A stretch of DNA of 64,000 bases. Origin: Bacteroides acidifaciens (GTDB taxonomy: Bacteria > Bacteroidota > Bacteroidia > Bacteroidales > Bacteroidaceae). How positions within the stretch are numbered: the stretch's first letter is position 1; each line of letters begins with the position of its first letter. Below the pieces are notes generated by a model, which did no database searches, was not told the DNA's origin, and saw only the letters and a program-made list of their open reading frames with translations. Positions 17,259 to 25,866 of the stretch are shown one piece after another. A program made the translations under genes and the position numbers. The stretch covers positions 1,240,001 to 1,304,000 of the forward strand of contig NZ_CAEUHO010000001.1 of NCBI RefSeq assembly GCF_903181435.1. Direction: 5' to 3'.

Positions 17259-17717
17259 ATGGAAGATAGAATACAAAAAGCGGTGGAGCTTTTTAAGAGC
17301 GGATATAACTGTTCGCAGTCTGTTGTGGCTGCCTTTGCGGATATGTATGGATTCACACAGGAACAGGCCTTGCGCATGAGCGCTTCCTTCGGTGGGGGGA
17401 TAGGCAGGATGCGTGAGACTTGTGGAGCTGCCTGTGGAATGTTTCTCGTTGCAGGACTGGAAACGGGGGCGACGGAAGCGGCAGACCGGGAAGGCAAAGC
17501 TGCCAACTATGCGGTGGTGCAGGAACTGGCGGCTGAGTTTAAAAAACGCAACGGTTCGCTGATTTGCGGAGAATTGTTGGGATTGAAGAAAAAAGAACCG
17601 GTTTCTACCGTGCCGGAAGAGCGTACTGCTCAATATTATAGCAAGCGCCCTTGCGCGAAAATGGTGGAAGAAGCAGCAAGAATTTGGTGTGAATACCTCG
17701 AAAAGCATCCGAAATGA
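17259..17717 (+). CDS. C_GCAxxG_C_C family protein
   Basis: A 152-residue protein of the C_GCAxxG_C_C family (PF09719), defined by spaced cysteines. Visible are YNCSQSVVAAF at 20-30, FGGGIGRMRETCGAACGMF at about 45-63, a further Cys in ICGELLG near 105, and the last in RPCAKMVEEA near 132. The family is often seen near redox or metal genes and is presumed to bind a metal or cluster, but no function is established. It has its own promoter. Confidence 0.85.
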   Translation: MEDRIQKAVELFKSGYNCSQSVVAAFADMYGFTQEQALRMSASFGGGIGRMRETCGAACGMFLVAGLETGATEAADREGKAANYAVVQELAAEFKKRNGSLICGELLGLKKKEPVSTVPEERTAQYYSKRPCAKMVEEAARIWCEYLEKHPK

Positions 17718-17791
17718 ACGGAAAAATGCTTTTTTTATTACAAAATCAGTAAAAAAGCATTCAATAAAGTGTTATATAACATAAAAATAAC

Positions 17792-17799
17792 TATCTTTG
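17792..17799 (+). promoter_or_regulatory. Promoter -7 box for the small wHTH gene
   Basis: TATCTTTG lies 73 bases before the start, leaving a leader of about 65 nt. Confidence 0.6.
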
Positions 17800-17872
17800 T
17801 CCTCGAAATAAAATCTGAAAGTCTTTATGGCACGGATGATTTTAAGCATGTATAACTAAAATTTCAAAGCAA

Positions 17873-18073
17873 ATGTTGAAAGAAAAAGCAGGTGTAATCG
17901 CAGGAAAAATCTGGAATGCACTGAATGAAACAGAAGGAATGACTGCCAAGCAACTGAAGAAAGCAACTAAGTTGGTTGACAAAGACCTGTTCCTCGGACT
18001 TGGCTGGTTATTGAGAGAAGACAAAGTCTCTGTGGAAGAAGTTGAAGGTGAACTCTTCATCAAATTGATCTAA
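17873..18073 (+). CDS. Small winged helix-turn-helix protein (DUF2582 type)
   Basis: A 66-residue protein made of a single winged-helix-like domain (PF10771, DUF2582/wHTH_10). The pattern is AGKIWNALNETEGMTAKQLKKATKLVDKDLFLGLGWLLREDKV. Widespread in Bacteroidetes, usually as a stand-alone gene. DNA binding is suggested by fold only; targets are unknown. Confidence 0.82.
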   Translation: MLKEKAGVIAGKIWNALNETEGMTAKQLKKATKLVDKDLFLGLGWLLREDKVSVEEVEGELFIKLI

Positions 18074-18095
18074 GCGAGTAACTCACTTAAGCAAT

Positions 18096-18147
18096 AAAAA
18101 AAATGCGTTGGTACATTGTCAGAATGTTATCAACGCATTTTTTTTTA
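18096..18147 (+). terminator. Rho-independent terminator
   Basis: The A-rich arm AAAAAAAATGCGTTG (18096-18110) pairs with CAACGCATTTTTTTT from 18131, with a small inner ACATT/AATGT stem, followed by further T residues. Confidence 0.88.
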
Positions 18148-18161
18148 TTCCGCCATTTACG

Positions 18162-18169
18162 TATCTTTG
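18162..18169 (+). promoter_or_regulatory. lepA promoter -7 box
   Basis: TATCTTTG lies 34 bases before the lepA start and directly after the preceding terminator. Confidence 0.65.
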
Positions 18170-18202
18170 CACACCAAAAAGATAAAATAACAAGAATTCA
18201 GA

Positions 18203-19984
18203 ATGAAGAATATACGCAATTTTTGTATTATTGCTCATATTGACCACGGTAAATCGACTTTGGCCGACCGCCTGCTGGAATATACCAAGACTATTCAGGT
18301 TACTTCGGGGCAGATGCTTGATAATATGGACCTGGAGAAAGAAAGAGGAATCACGATCAAGAGCCATGCTATCCAGATGGAATATACCTATAAGGGTGAG
18401 AAGTATGTCCTTAACTTGATTGACACTCCGGGACACGTGGACTTCTCGTATGAGGTGTCCCGTTCGATTGCCGCTTGCGAGGGTGCGTTGCTGATTGTCG
18501 ATGCGTCGCAGGGGGTACAGGCACAGACTATTTCCAACTTGTATATGGCGATTGAGCACGATCTCGAAATTATCCCGGTTATCAATAAATGTGATATGGC
18601 AAGCGCCAATCCCGAAGAGGTGGAAGATGAGATTGTGGAACTGCTGGGTTGCAAACGCGAAGAGGTAATCCGTGCGTCGGGCAAGACGGGTATGGGCGTG
18701 GAAGAGATACTTGCCGCCGTTATCGAACGCATCCCTCATCCCGAAGGAGACGAGGATGCTCCGTTGCAGGCGTTGATTTTCGACTCTGTGTTCAACTCTT
18801 TCCGTGGGATTATCGCTTATTTCAAGATTGAGAACGGTATAATCCGCAAGGGTGATAAGGTGAAATTCTTCAATACGGGAAAAGAGTATGACGCTGATGA
18901 GGTGGGGGTGCTTAAAATGGATATGGTTCCCCGCAACGAGCTTCGTACGGGAGATGTAGGATATATTATTTCGGGTATCAAGACTTCCAAAGAGGTGAAG
19001 GTGGGAGATACCATTACGCATATCGCCCGTCCGTGCGACAAGGCTATTGCCGGTTTTGAGGAAGTGAAGCCGATGGTGTTTGCCGGAGTTTATCCGATTG
19101 AGGCGGAAGACTTTGAAGATCTTCGTGCGTCTTTGGAGAAATTGCAGTTGAATGATGCTTCTCTGACCTTCCAGCCGGAATCTTCGTTGGCTTTGGGATT
19201 TGGTTTCCGTTGTGGTTTCCTCGGATTGCTCCATATGGAGATTGTACAGGAACGGTTGGATCGTGAGTTTGACATGAATGTGATTACTACCGTGCCGAAC
19301 GTATCCTACCATATCTATGATAAGCAAGGTAATATGAAGGAAGTGCACAACCCTGGAGGTATGCCCGACCCGACTATGATAGACCATATCGAGGAGCCGT
19401 ATATCAAGGCTTCTATCATTACGACGACCGATTATATCGGCCCTATCATGACGCTTTGCCTGGGCAAACGCGGCGAGCTTCTCAAGCAGGAGTATATTTC
19501 CGGAAATCGTGTGGAGATCTATTATAATATGCCTTTGGGAGAGATTGTTATCGACTTTTATGATAAGCTGAAGAGCATTTCCAAGGGATATGCTTCGTTT
19601 GATTATCATCCCAACGGTTTCCGTACGTCCAAGCTGGTGAAACTGGATATTCTGCTGAACGGTGAGCCGGTGGACGCGCTTTCTACATTGACGCATATCG
19701 ACAATGCGTATGATATGGGCAGGCGGATGTGCGAGAAGTTGAAGGAGCTTATTCCGCGCCAGCAGTTTGATATTGCCATCCAGGCGGCTATCGGGGCGAA
19801 GATTATTTCGCGCGAAACGATTAAGGCGGTCCGTAAGGATGTGACGGCGAAGTGTTACGGCGGTGACGTGAGCCGTAAGCGTAAACTGCTTGAAAAGCAG
19901 AAAAGAGGTAAAAAACGAATGAAACAAATCGGTAACGTGGAAGTGCCTCAAAAAGCCTTCCTTGCTGTACTGAAACTGGATTAA
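18203..19984 (+). CDS. lepA: Elongation factor 4 (LepA)
   Basis: LepA (593 aa) is a ribosome-associated translational GTPase related to EF-G. G1 is AHIDHGKST at about 10-18, the switch-I region has [11 protein letters not shown]3 is DTPGHVDF, and G4 is NKCD near 130. Domains II, III and V follow, then the LepA-specific C-terminal domain, here ending AFLAVLKLD. Length is normal. Confidence 0.97.
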   Translation: MKNIRNFCIIAHIDHGKSTLADRLLEYTKTIQVTSGQMLDNMDLEKERGITIKSHAIQMEYTYKGEKYVLNLIDTPGHVDFSYEVSRSIAACEGALLIVDASQGVQAQTISNLYMAIEHDLEIIPVINKCDMASANPEEVEDEIVELLGCKREEVIRASGKTGMGVEEILAAVIERIPHPEGDEDAPLQALIFDSVFNSFRGIIAYFKIENGIIRKGDKVKFFNTGKEYDADEVGVLKMDMVPRNELRTGDVGYIISGIKTSKEVKVGDTITHIARPCDKAIAGFEEVKPMVFAGVYPIEAEDFEDLRASLEKLQLNDASLTFQPESSLALGFGFRCGFLGLLHMEIVQERLDREFDMNVITTVPNVSYHIYDKQGNMKEVHNPGGMPDPTMIDHIEEPYIKASIITTTDYIGPIMTLCLGKRGELLKQEYISGNRVEIYYNMPLGEIVIDFYDKLKSISKGYASFDYHPNGFRTSKLVKLDILLNGEPVDALSTLTHIDNAYDMGRRMCEKLKELIPRQQFDIAIQAAIGAKIISRETIKAVRKDVTAKCYGGDVSRKRKLLEKQKRGKKRMKQIGNVEVPQKAFLAVLKLD

Positions 19985-19991
19985 GAATATC

Positions 19992-20050
19992 ACCGCAAGC
20001 AGTTTTTTCAGAGTATTTTCTGAACAAATTGACTTGCGGTTAGTTTTTTT
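19992..20050 (+). terminator. lepA terminator
   Basis: ACCGCAAG (19992-19999) pairs with CTTGCGGT (20033-20040), with an inner TTCAGA/TCTGAA hairpin, then TTAGTTTTTTT. An ATG-less upstream extension of the next ORF would start inside this element, which argues for the ATG at 20127. Confidence 0.8.
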
Positions 20051-20126
20051 AATACACCAGGGTGACTGCCTTCTGTCTGCAGAGCTTTCCTTGGCAATCA
20101 CTTTTAAAAAACGAACGACTATAAAT

Positions 20127-21305
20127 ATGAGAAAAGTTCTGTCTTTTTCGGGCTTCCTGATGTTGGGGCTCGTCATTTCACAGTTCCTGCCGGTTATGGC
20201 GGGGCAAAGTTATGGGGCTGTCAAGTCCGTTTCGAATGTACTGCTTTATGTATGTCTTAGTTTTATAATGATTAATGTGGGTCGGGAATTTGTTCTCGAC
20301 AAGGTTCGGTGGAAGAGCTATGCAGAAGATTATTTCATAGCGATGGCGACGGCAGCTCTGCCGTGGTTTATGATTGCCATTTATTACGTGTTTGTATTGC
20401 TGCCGCCCGATTACTGGAATAGTTGGGAAGCGTGGAAGGAGAATTTATTGTTGAGCCGTTTCGCGGCTCCTACGTCGGCCGGTATCTTGTTTACAATGCT
20501 GGCAGCTATCGGGCTGAAGTCCAGTTGGATTTATAAAAAGATTCAGGTGTTGGCTATTTTTGATGATTTGGATACGATTATTCTGATGATTCCTCTTCAA
20601 ATAATGATGATTGGCTTGCGCTGGCAGTTGATTATTGTGGTGGTAATTGTATTTATGTTGTTGGCTGTCGGCTGGCAGCGGTTGAATAAGTATGATTGGC
20701 GTCAGGATTGGAAGGCTATCCTCTTTTATTCGTTTATTATATTCCTGGCTACTCAGATTCTTTATCTGGGCAGTAAAGAGTTGTATGGCGAAGAGGGGAG
20801 TATTCATATTGAGGTGCTGTTGCCGGCGTTTGTTCTCGGAATGATTATGAAGCATAGGGAGCATGATACTGCTGTGGAACGGAAAGTGTCTACCGGAATT
20901 TCTTTCCTGTTCATGTTTCTGGTGGGTATGAGCATGCCTCATTTTATCGGGGTGAACTTTGCGGAAACTCATGCGGGCACGCATTCCGTGACGGGGTCGC
21001 AGGAGATGATGTCGTGGGGCATGATTATGTTTCATGTGGTGATTGTTTCTTTGTTGTCGAATGTAGGAAAGCTTTGTCCGATGTTCTTCTATCGTGACCG
21101 GAAATTAAGTGAGCGGCTGGCTCTTTCTATCGGTATGTTTACCCGTGGCGAGGTAGGAGCCGGGATTATTTTCATTGCGTTGGGATATAACTTGGGCGGT
21201 CCGGCATTGGTGATTTCCGTCCTTACCTTGGTGCTGAACCTGATTTTGACAGGCATTTTTGTTTTATGGGTGAAAAACCTTGCTTTAAGAAGCTATATTA
21301 ATTAG
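20127..21305 (+). CDS. Cation:proton antiporter (CPA2-like)
   Basis: The ATG at 20127 gives 392 residues beginning MRKVLSFSGFLMLGL. About 12 hydrophobic helices are visible. The overall pattern fits Na+/H+ exchangers of the CPA superfamily (PF00999-like): AAPTSAGILFTMLAAIGLKSSW in the first half, a charged FDDLDT core near residue 150, and FTRGEVGAGIIFIALGYNLGG near the C-terminus. It is placed 45 bases before nhaA in the same direction, so the two antiporters probably form one operon for Na+ or pH homeostasis. The exact ion is not decidable. Confidence 0.8.
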   Translation: MRKVLSFSGFLMLGLVISQFLPVMAGQSYGAVKSVSNVLLYVCLSFIMINVGREFVLDKVRWKSYAEDYFIAMATAALPWFMIAIYYVFVLLPPDYWNSWEAWKENLLLSRFAAPTSAGILFTMLAAIGLKSSWIYKKIQVLAIFDDLDTIILMIPLQIMMIGLRWQLIIVVVIVFMLLAVGWQRLNKYDWRQDWKAILFYSFIIFLATQILYLGSKELYGEEGSIHIEVLLPAFVLGMIMKHREHDTAVERKVSTGISFLFMFLVGMSMPHFIGVNFAETHAGTHSVTGSQEMMSWGMIMFHVVIVSLLSNVGKLCPMFFYRDRKLSERLALSIGMFTRGEVGAGIIFIALGYNLGGPALVISVLTLVLNLILTGIFVLWVKNLALRSYIN

Positions 21306-21350
21306 AAAAATCCGTATATTGCGAGTCTAATATTATAAATACATTTCGTT

Positions 21351-22670
21351 ATGACTATTTTGCGGACTATGCGGAATTTCTCATCCATGAATATCACAGC
21401 GAGTATTCTTCTATTTCTGGCTGCTATTTCGGCAGCCATCATTGCGAACTCTTCTGTGGCTCCGGTGTATCAGGCGTTCTTATCGCATGAACTTCATTTG
21501 CGGATTGGTAGTTTTAATTTACTTTCGCACGGTGGGGAGAATCTACGGATGATTGAGTTTATCAATGATGGCTTGATGACGATTTTCTTTTTGCTGGTGG
21601 GGCTGGAAATCAAGCGGGAATTGCTGGTGGGCGAGCTTTCTTCTTTCCGCAAGGCGGCGTTGCCTTTTATCGCTGCTTGTGGTGGCATGCTGGTTCCCGT
21701 AATTATATATATGATGATTTGCCCGCCGGGCAGTGTCGGCGGACAAGGGCTTGCCATCCCGATGGCAACGGATATTGCTTTTTCATTGGGTGTGTTGAGT
21801 TTGCTAGGGAATCGTGTTCCGCTGAGTCTGAAAATCTTTCTGACGGCTTTTGCGGTTGTCGATGATATTGGCGGTATTCTGGTGATTGCCATTTTTTATA
21901 GTTCACATGTCTCTTACGGTTATCTTCTGGTGGCTGCGTTGCTTTATGTTTTGCTTTACTTTATTGGAAAATGGGGGGCGACAAATAAGATTTTCTTTTT
22001 AGTGATTGGGGTCGTTATTTGGTATTTATTTTTGCAATCGGGTATTCATAGTACAATCTCCGGGGTTATCCTGGCTTTTGTTATTCCCGCAAAGCCTCGT
22101 TTGAACGTAGGAAAGTATATTGAAGATATCCGCCGTATAATAGCCGGCTTCCCGACAATGGAGTCAGGAAGTATTGTGTTGACTAATGAGCAGATTGCCA
22201 AACTGAAAGAGGTGGAGTCGGCTTCCGACCGTGTGATTAGTCCGTTGCAATCATTGGAAGACAATCTGCATGGGGCGGTCAATTACCTGATTCTTCCGCT
22301 TTTTGCTTTTGTCAATGCCGGCGTTGTGTTTAGCGGGGGCGGCGAGTTGGTCGGCAACGTGGGTATTGCGGTGGCAGCCGGATTGTTGTTTGGAAAATTC
22401 ATCGGTATTTATTCGTTCACTTGGTTGGCTATCAGAACAGGACTGACTCCCAGACCATTGGGAATGAACTGGATGAATCTTACCGGAGTTGCATTGTTAG
22501 GCGGCATCGGTTTTACCGTATCGCTTTTCATTGCCAACCTTTCTTTCGGAGCTGATTATCCGGTCTTGTTGAACCAGGCTAAGTTTGGAGTGTTGTCGGG
22601 TTCCATACTTTCCGGATTATTGGGTTATATTGTGCTCCGGGTGGTGCTTGCAAAGGGGCAGGGGCGTTGA
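21351..22670 (+). CDS. nhaA: Na+/H+ antiporter NhaA
   Basis: NhaA (439 aa) exchanges two H+ for one Na+. Conserved segments are FINDGLMTIFFLLVGLEIKRE near residue 65, PMATDIAFSLGVLSLLG near 135 containing the essential first aspartate, and FLTAFAVVDDIGGILVIAIFY near 165 containing the ion-binding Asp-Asp pair. The C-terminal GGIGFTVSLFIANLSF is also typical. There is a longer hydrophilic loop around 245-290 than in E. coli NhaA, as usual in Bacteroidetes. Confidence 0.95.
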   Translation: MTILRTMRNFSSMNITASILLFLAAISAAIIANSSVAPVYQAFLSHELHLRIGSFNLLSHGGENLRMIEFINDGLMTIFFLLVGLEIKRELLVGELSSFRKAALPFIAACGGMLVPVIIYMMICPPGSVGGQGLAIPMATDIAFSLGVLSLLGNRVPLSLKIFLTAFAVVDDIGGILVIAIFYSSHVSYGYLLVAALLYVLLYFIGKWGATNKIFFLVIGVVIWYLFLQSGIHSTISGVILAFVIPAKPRLNVGKYIEDIRRIIAGFPTMESGSIVLTNEQIAKLKEVESASDRVISPLQSLEDNLHGAVNYLILPLFAFVNAGVVFSGGGELVGNVGIAVAAGLLFGKFIGIYSFTWLAIRTGLTPRPLGMNWMNLTGVALLGGIGFTVSLFIANLSFGADYPVLLNQAKFGVLSGSILSGLLGYIVLRVVLAKGQGR

Positions 22671-22677
22671 TAAAATA

Positions 22678-22740
22678 TAATAATCCCGCCATTCTACCTT
22701 TACCTGTCAAGGGGATAAAGCTTGAATGGCGGGATTATTA
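22678..22740. terminator. Bidirectional terminator between nhaA and rmuC
   Basis: A perfect 16-bp stem pairs 22678-22693 (TAATAATCCCGCCATT) with 22725-22740. It lies between convergent genes and has A/T-rich ends on both sides. Confidence 0.82.
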
Positions 22741-22791
22741 GTTTAAAATATGAAATTCTTGTAATAGTATGCAGAGTTATTTTTAATTATT

Positions 22792-24030
22792 CTATTCATC
22801 TGTAAGTTCATCATCTATTCCGTCAATCGGCAGAATCTTCCGACTTTCTTCATGTGGTAACTGCTCTACTTGCCGCAGTTTCCGTTCGATGGCGCGTGTC
22901 CGTTTTCCCATTACTTCTTCCAGTTGGTCACCGGCACTTTGCAGGTTCTTCTGTACTTTCTCAAGCAATCCGCCGAACTTGCCGAATTCCGTTTTGACGG
23001 CTCCTAATACAGTCCAAACTTCGCCGGTACGCTTTTGGATGGCTAGTGTGCGGAATCCCATTTGAAGGCTGTTCAAGATAGCTCCTAGTGTCGTCGGTCC
23101 GGTCACTACGATCTTATATTCTTTCTGAAGTGTCTCTACAAGACTTGTTCTTCGGATTACCTCAGCGTAAATGCTTTCGAAAGGTAAGAACATGATGGCG
23201 AAATCGGTAGTAAAAGGGGGATCCACATATTTATCGTGAATATCCTTGGCCATCTTTTTAATCGTGCTTTCCAACTGCTTGCCGGATGATTCCATCAACG
23301 CGGCATCTCCTGCTTCGAAAGCATCGTAATATTGCTCGTATATGTCTTTCGGAAATTTAGCGTCAATCGGAAGGTAAACGGTGCTGTTGGCATCGTCCTT
23401 TCCCGGAAGTTTGATGGCAAATTCGACAAATTCGGTTCCGCTCTTTTTCGTCTTGACGTTTGCGTCATACTGTTCAGGGCTCATCATTTGTTCGAGTAAT
23501 GCTCCGAGTTGTACTTCACCGAATGTTCCCCGCATTTTTACATTGCTCAATACTTTTTTCAGTCCGCCGACATCCTGTGCCAGGGATTTCATTTCTCCGA
23601 GTCCCTTTTGTACATTTTCGAGCTGCGAACGGACGATTTCAAACGACTGTCCGATTCGTTCGTTCAGTGTCTTTTGTAACTTTTCTTCTACCATCAGGCG
23701 CATGTCGTCCAGACGTTTCTCGGTCGATTTAATCAGAACTTCCTGCTGGCGTGCCATTGTGTCGAATTTCTGGCGTTGCAACTCTCCGCTGGTCATCATG
23801 TTCTTGTGCAGGACATCCTGGAGTTGCTGCATATTCTGGTTGAGCGTTTGCGTCATCTCCATGCGAAGTTCCCGGATGCTGCGGTTCAGTTCTTCCCGGT
23901 TCTCCTGCATTTGTTGGCGCAAAGCTATCTGTAATTGTTCCGCTTGAGTTTGGTTGTTGCCTTTTGTCAGTGATAATACCAGTAGGACTGTCACTAATAC
24001 GGCAATTACAATAAGTAGAATCAGTTCCAT
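22792..24030 (-). CDS. rmuC: DNA recombination protein RmuC
   Basis: RmuC (412 aa) limits inversion at short repeats in E. coli and is thought to act as a nuclease-fold protein. The N-terminus is one membrane helix (2-22), followed by a long coiled coil to about residue 170 (many Gln/Glu/Arg heptads). The conserved RmuC domain has MRGTFGEVQLGALLEQ, LPIDAKFPKDIYEQY, FLPFESIYAEV and VVTGPTTLGAILNSLQMGFRTLAIQKR. It shares one base with the upstream map gene (TAATG junction), so the two are co-translated. Confidence 0.93.
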   Translation of the reverse strand: MELILLIVIAVLVTVLLVLSLTKGNNQTQAEQLQIALRQQMQENREELNRSIRELRMEMTQTLNQNMQQLQDVLHKNMMTSGELQRQKFDTMARQQEVLIKSTEKRLDDMRLMVEEKLQKTLNERIGQSFEIVRSQLENVQKGLGEMKSLAQDVGGLKKVLSNVKMRGTFGEVQLGALLEQMMSPEQYDANVKTKKSGTEFVEFAIKLPGKDDANSTVYLPIDAKFPKDIYEQYYDAFEAGDAALMESSGKQLESTIKKMAKDIHDKYVDPPFTTDFAIMFLPFESIYAEVIRRTSLVETLQKEYKIVVTGPTTLGAILNSLQMGFRTLAIQKRTGEVWTVLGAVKTEFGKFGGLLEKVQKNLQSAGDQLEEVMGKRTRAIERKLRQVEQLPHEESRKILPIDGIDDELTDE

Positions 24031-24884
24031 TAATATGTCAGAATTTCGTTTCCGGTTTCAGTAATCAGTATCATGTTTTCCCATTGGGCTGAGGGTAGCC
24101 CGTCGTCGGTGCAGACTGTCCATCCGTCAGCTTCGTCTACAAATACTTCGTAGGTTCCCATGTTTATCATCGGTTCGATGGTGAAGGTCATCCCCGGTAC
24201 AATCATCATACCTGTGCCACGACGTCCGAAGTGTTCCACATCCGGTTCTTCATGGAATTTCATTCCCACGCCATGCCCGCAAAGGTCACGGACAACGCTG
24301 AATCCGTTCTTTTCTGCATGCTCCTGGATGGCTGCGCCTACATCGCCCAGTTGTTTCCAGGGCTGTGCGGCGGCAATGCCTATTTCCATACATTCTTTGG
24401 TCACCTGAACGAGTTTGCGCATTTCGGGACTTACATCGCCAATCATAAACATGCGGGATGCATCGGAGAAGTATCCATTGTAAATAGTGGATACATCCAC
24501 ATTGATAATATCTCCGCTTTTCAGAATTTCATTCTTATTGGGTATCCCATGACATACCACATCATTGATACTCGTACAAACGCTTTTCGGAAATCCTTCG
24601 TAATTGAGTGGGGCAGGGATGGCTCCATGTCCGGTTGTGAAGTCATAAACCATCACATCAATCTCTTCGGTGGACATTCCTTCACGGATATTTTCTGAGA
24701 TATAATCCAACAATGCCGTATTGATTTTGGCACTTTCACGAATTCCTTCCAGTTGTTCGGGGGTGCGGAGTACTTTACGTGGTGGAAGCTTATATCCTTG
24801 TTTTCTATATTTCTGTATTTTCTCTTCTACTGCTGCCGGATAATTGGAGGGGGTAAACCGGAATCCCTTGATAAAGTTCTTCAT
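24030..24884 (-). CDS. map: Type I methionine aminopeptidase
   Basis: Map removes the initiator methionine from new proteins. The 284-residue form has an N-terminal extension of about 40 residues before the catalytic fold, as is common in Bacteroidetes. Metal ligands are visible: the two aspartates in DVSTIYNGYFSDASR, His in GHGVGMKFHE, Glu in FTIEPMI, and Glu in QWENMILIT. It heads a two-gene unit with rmuC. Confidence 0.95.
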   Translation of the reverse strand: MKNFIKGFRFTPSNYPAAVEEKIQKYRKQGYKLPPRKVLRTPEQLEGIRESAKINTALLDYISENIREGMSTEEIDVMVYDFTTGHGAIPAPLNYEGFPKSVCTSINDVVCHGIPNKNEILKSGDIINVDVSTIYNGYFSDASRMFMIGDVSPEMRKLVQVTKECMEIGIAAAQPWKQLGDVGAAIQEHAEKNGFSVVRDLCGHGVGMKFHEEPDVEHFGRRGTGMMIVPGMTFTIEPMINMGTYEVFVDEADGWTVCTDDGLPSAQWENMILITETGNEILTY

Positions 24885-24913
24885 TATTATAGGATGTTTT
24901 TTTAATCGTTCTA

Positions 24914-24921
24914 CAAAGGTA
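24914..24921 (-). promoter_or_regulatory. map-rmuC promoter -7 box
   Basis: On the minus strand the sequence is TACCTTTG, 30 bases before the map start. Confidence 0.62.
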
Positions 24922-25000
24922 GAGAATAAAATGGAAGATACGTTTGCTTGGCTTCTAAAACTTTTCTGTCTTTACGGGAAGATGAGATATTATTGATTTT

Positions 25001-25023
25001 GTATTATACGATTTGTATAATAC
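25001..25023. repeat. Short perfect inverted repeat
   Basis: GTATTATAC and GTATAATAC form 9-bp arms around GATTT, in the AT-rich gap between map and the hypothetical gene at 25091. It could be an operator or a weak 3' end signal. Nothing else is recognised in this gap. Confidence 0.45.
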
Positions 25024-25090
25024 GAATAGAATAATTGCATTTGTTTATCCGTATTCTTTTTCTTGTATGATTATAACGACTTTGTATTAT

Positions 25091-25717
25091 TTACCATTCA
25101 TATGAAACACTGGCTTGTGGTATCCATTCCCATCTTTTTCGTAGGGTATTGTATTGATATTGCATACCGGTCTTGATTTTCCAGTTTTTATTTATTCTCA
25201 AAACAATGTCGCTTCCTAGTTGGGTTGGCTCTACTTCGGAAGGCAACCCCCGGTGCTTTCGGGTATCGAGATTTTGCGTACCATATATATTGAGTGACCA
25301 TTTCTTGGAGAACTTATATTCAATAAGAGTCTGGATATGGAAGTTGGTTGTTTTTTCTGAAAAGTTGCTTTTACTATGTAGAATAAGATTCTTGTTTATT
25401 CTCAACCAGAAGTAAGTGGGTAAAAAGGTAGAGGCAGATGGCTTGCAGGGTATGTTATTGGTGTTAATGGATGGCTTTGAAAAGATTGTAGAAGGTTTTA
25501 TAGTTGGCAATGTTAAATCAAAATCAGTAAACGGTTTTGGAGAATACGTACCTTGTTCTGTTGCTTCAATGAGTTCTCTGTTTATTTTTATTTCTTGCTC
25601 AGAGTTTAATATTTGCAGTAGTTTCAATGAATCCTGTTTACTCCATTCTTGTCCTGCGACAGATAAAGAGAGCAATGATAGGCAAAGAATCATTAACTGA
25701 TATTTTTGAATGTCCAT
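25091..25717 (-). CDS. Hypothetical secreted envelope protein
   Basis: I do not recognise this 208-residue protein with certainty. It has an N-terminal signal peptide (hydrophobic about 8-20, likely cut after AGQ or SVA). A Ser/Pro/Thr-rich middle follows. The last 100 residues are alternating polar/hydrophobic strands with aromatic ends (ILHSKSNFSEKTTNFHIQTLIEYKF, VLRINKNWKIKTGMQYQYN, IPQASVSYEW), as in a half-barrel or outer-membrane strand set. It may belong to a Bacteroidales-only DUF family. Low GC and a lone position suggest an accessory gene. Confidence 0.65.
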   Translation of the reverse strand: MDIQKYQLMILCLSLLSLSVAGQEWSKQDSLKLLQILNSEQEIKINRELIEATEQGTYSPKPFTDFDLTLPTIKPSTIFSKPSINTNNIPCKPSASTFLPTYFWLRINKNLILHSKSNFSEKTTNFHIQTLIEYKFSKKWSLNIYGTQNLDTRKHRGLPSEVEPTQLGSDIVLRINKNWKIKTGMQYQYNTLRKRWEWIPQASVSYEW

Positions 25718-25866
25718 ACAGTGTTGTGCTAGTAAAGTTTATTGTATGGACGATGGAGAATAGGAAATGTTGCTACAAATAATAAATGAATAGCGGTTAT
25801 TTCACAAAATATGGGAATCCTTTTCTTTTTTTATTTGGACAGTTTTCTGGTTACGGAGGACTTTTG

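Noticed and set aside
20034..20126. Upstream extension of the cation antiporter gene
   Set aside because: The extra codons overlap the lepA terminator and encode no membrane-protein-like start; the ATG at 20127 begins directly with the first helix.
18119..20176. Open frame of about 685 codons on the minus strand opposite lepA
   Set aside because: It covers lepA and its terminators in reverse, has no recognisable domain, and begins and ends in terminator stems.
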